Positions 43,454 to 44,142 of a stretch of DNA of 44,142 nt are shown here, in pieces. The stretch comes from Chromera velia. Lineage: Eukaryota; Sar; Chromeraceae. The position numbers and the translations under genes are program-made. Every line of letters starts with the position of its first letter. Position 1 is the first letter of the stretch. The stretch spans positions 1 to 44,142 of the forward strand of contig JAHBMJ010000605.1 in NCBI GenBank assembly GCA_018398765.1, in the 5' to 3' direction. The notes below the pieces were generated by a model. That model saw only the letters and a program-made list of their open reading frames with translations, did not search any database and had not been told where the DNA came from.

Positions 43454-44142
43454 ACCATGTCCCTCCCTCTTACCCTGTCCCTCCCCCCTCTCAGCAAGGA
43501 GTCCATGTAGATGCTGCCTTGCCACCACTATCGCGTAGATCAGCTCGGTTAGGCCTAGGGAATCCAAATCCCCCTCGACTGAGCAGTCCCTGAGGAAGGA
43601 GAGAACTTCCTCCCTCGCCTCCCTGGGACTTGTTTCCTGCCTTATGATAGCCTCGATTGTTCTCGTTTTGTCCATGCTATACTGCCATCTCTATCCCCCC
43701 AACCCACCATTTCTGGGCTGCCTGTACATAGGCAGATCTACGAGGTCAGCGTAGTTAATCCTCCCTCCATCCATTGGGACACTCGGGGGATGAATCCGGT
43801 GTGCGCTTAGCACCTTCCTCCCCCTCCCCGCAGATGCAGGGCGGAACCGAGGGACCGCCCGTTTTGGGGTCCTGTGTTCCGCCTCCTCCTCTCCCGACCT
43901 CGGTATGGCAAAGCCGGAGCTCGCCCCTCCGTCATGTTCCCCCGACGATGCCGATCTGACCCGATCCCTTTTTGTGGAGCTCTCTCTCATCTGTGCACCT
44001 GTATCCATACTCTGCACTCTGGCCCCCATCACCAGCCTATCCCTTCCCTCCGGTACCGATAGACTCATTCCTCCCCTCCCACCCCCCCTAGGCCTGCTCC
44101 TGGGTCTGCCTGTCCCATTCCTCCCAGTACCTCCCCCCCCCC
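43454..44142 (-). pseudogene. First coding region of copy 3, partial
   Basis: The frame is open from the window edge (GTGRNGTGRPRSRPRGGG) through MSLSVPEGRDRLVMG to GGINYADL-like and LVDLPMYRQPRNGGLGG. A TAG follows (43691-43693) where copy 1 has AAA. It then continues in frame (MDKTRTIEAIIRQETSPRE, LRDCSVEGDLDSLGLTELIY) to TGA at 43451. It is Gly/Arg-rich then helical; function unknown. The N-terminal part lies beyond the window. Confidence 0.5.

Larger units (their letters stand above)
39755..44142 (-). mobile_element. Copy 3: divergent permuted Penelope-like retroelement, running off the right edge
   Basis: Same order as copy 1: first coding region (right edge to 43454), endonuclease region (43450-41450), RT region (about 41544-39863), 3' UTR below 39863. 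Proteins are clearly homologous to copy 1 but distant, so it is another subfamily. A block containing ctgtcttttgtctatcgct in the 3' UTR (39761-39780) is still shared with copies 1 and 2, which fixes the minimum 3' extent. Single stops and small indels show it is inactive, but it keeps long frames (457 and 201 residues) and was useful for telling damage in copy 1 from conserved features. Confidence 0.75.

Overview
This is nuclear DNA from a eukaryote. The genes are split by AG-ended introns, exons are richer in G+C than the AT-rich spacers, and microsatellites, minisatellites and retroelement copies are abundant. An intron-rich alveolate alga such as a chromerid (Chromera velia-like) fits best: the ankyrin protein style, the plant-like NicO permease and the protist-type GIY-YIG retroelement all agree. 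This placement is inference; no marker gene fixes the species.

Layout. 1-840 is simple-sequence DNA. 840-2895 is a minisatellite of about 70 units of 29 bp, running into a frameshifted ORF (2882-3536). 4865-9184 (minus) is a secreted ankyrin protein that I assembled from eight phase-0 exons, with one 33-residue repeat per 99-nt exon. 10756-12997 (minus) is a two-exon secreted receptor-L/LRR-like protein. 13511-18613 (plus) is a four-exon NicO/UreH-type membrane permease; its 2.7-kb third intron holds TCTG repeats and a decayed zinc-finger retroelement ORF. The two genes at 12997 and 13511 are divergent.

20191-27628 and about 39755 to the right edge (both minus) carry copies of a retroelement with a GIY-YIG-like endonuclease upstream of a YMDD reverse transcriptase. 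That is the reverse of the domain order in classical Penelope elements. Copy 1 (20191-26001) is near full length. Copy 2 (26002-27628) is a 5'-truncated head-to-tail partner that makes a 1,627-bp pseudo-LTR pair. Copy 3 belongs to a divergent subfamily. All are mutated, yet copies 1 and 3 share two translational oddities at equivalent places: an in-frame UGA-CUA-G between the first coding region and the endonuclease region, and a +1 frame change between the endonuclease and RT regions. The first matches a known efficient readthrough context. This is the most promising undescribed feature here.

28900-32000 has a possible acidic C-terminal exon, a Cys-rich tandem repeat and an intact single-exon LRR (possibly F-box-like) gene (30025-31923, minus). 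32297-39300 is a mosaic of non-coding mobile DNA: a large palindrome whose left arm is split by a 632-bp element with an exact 8-bp target duplication, two directly repeated TIR elements of about 790 bp, a smaller foldback element, and a 300-bp GA/GACA microsatellite. I saw no rRNA gene, convincing intact tRNA gene or CRISPR array.
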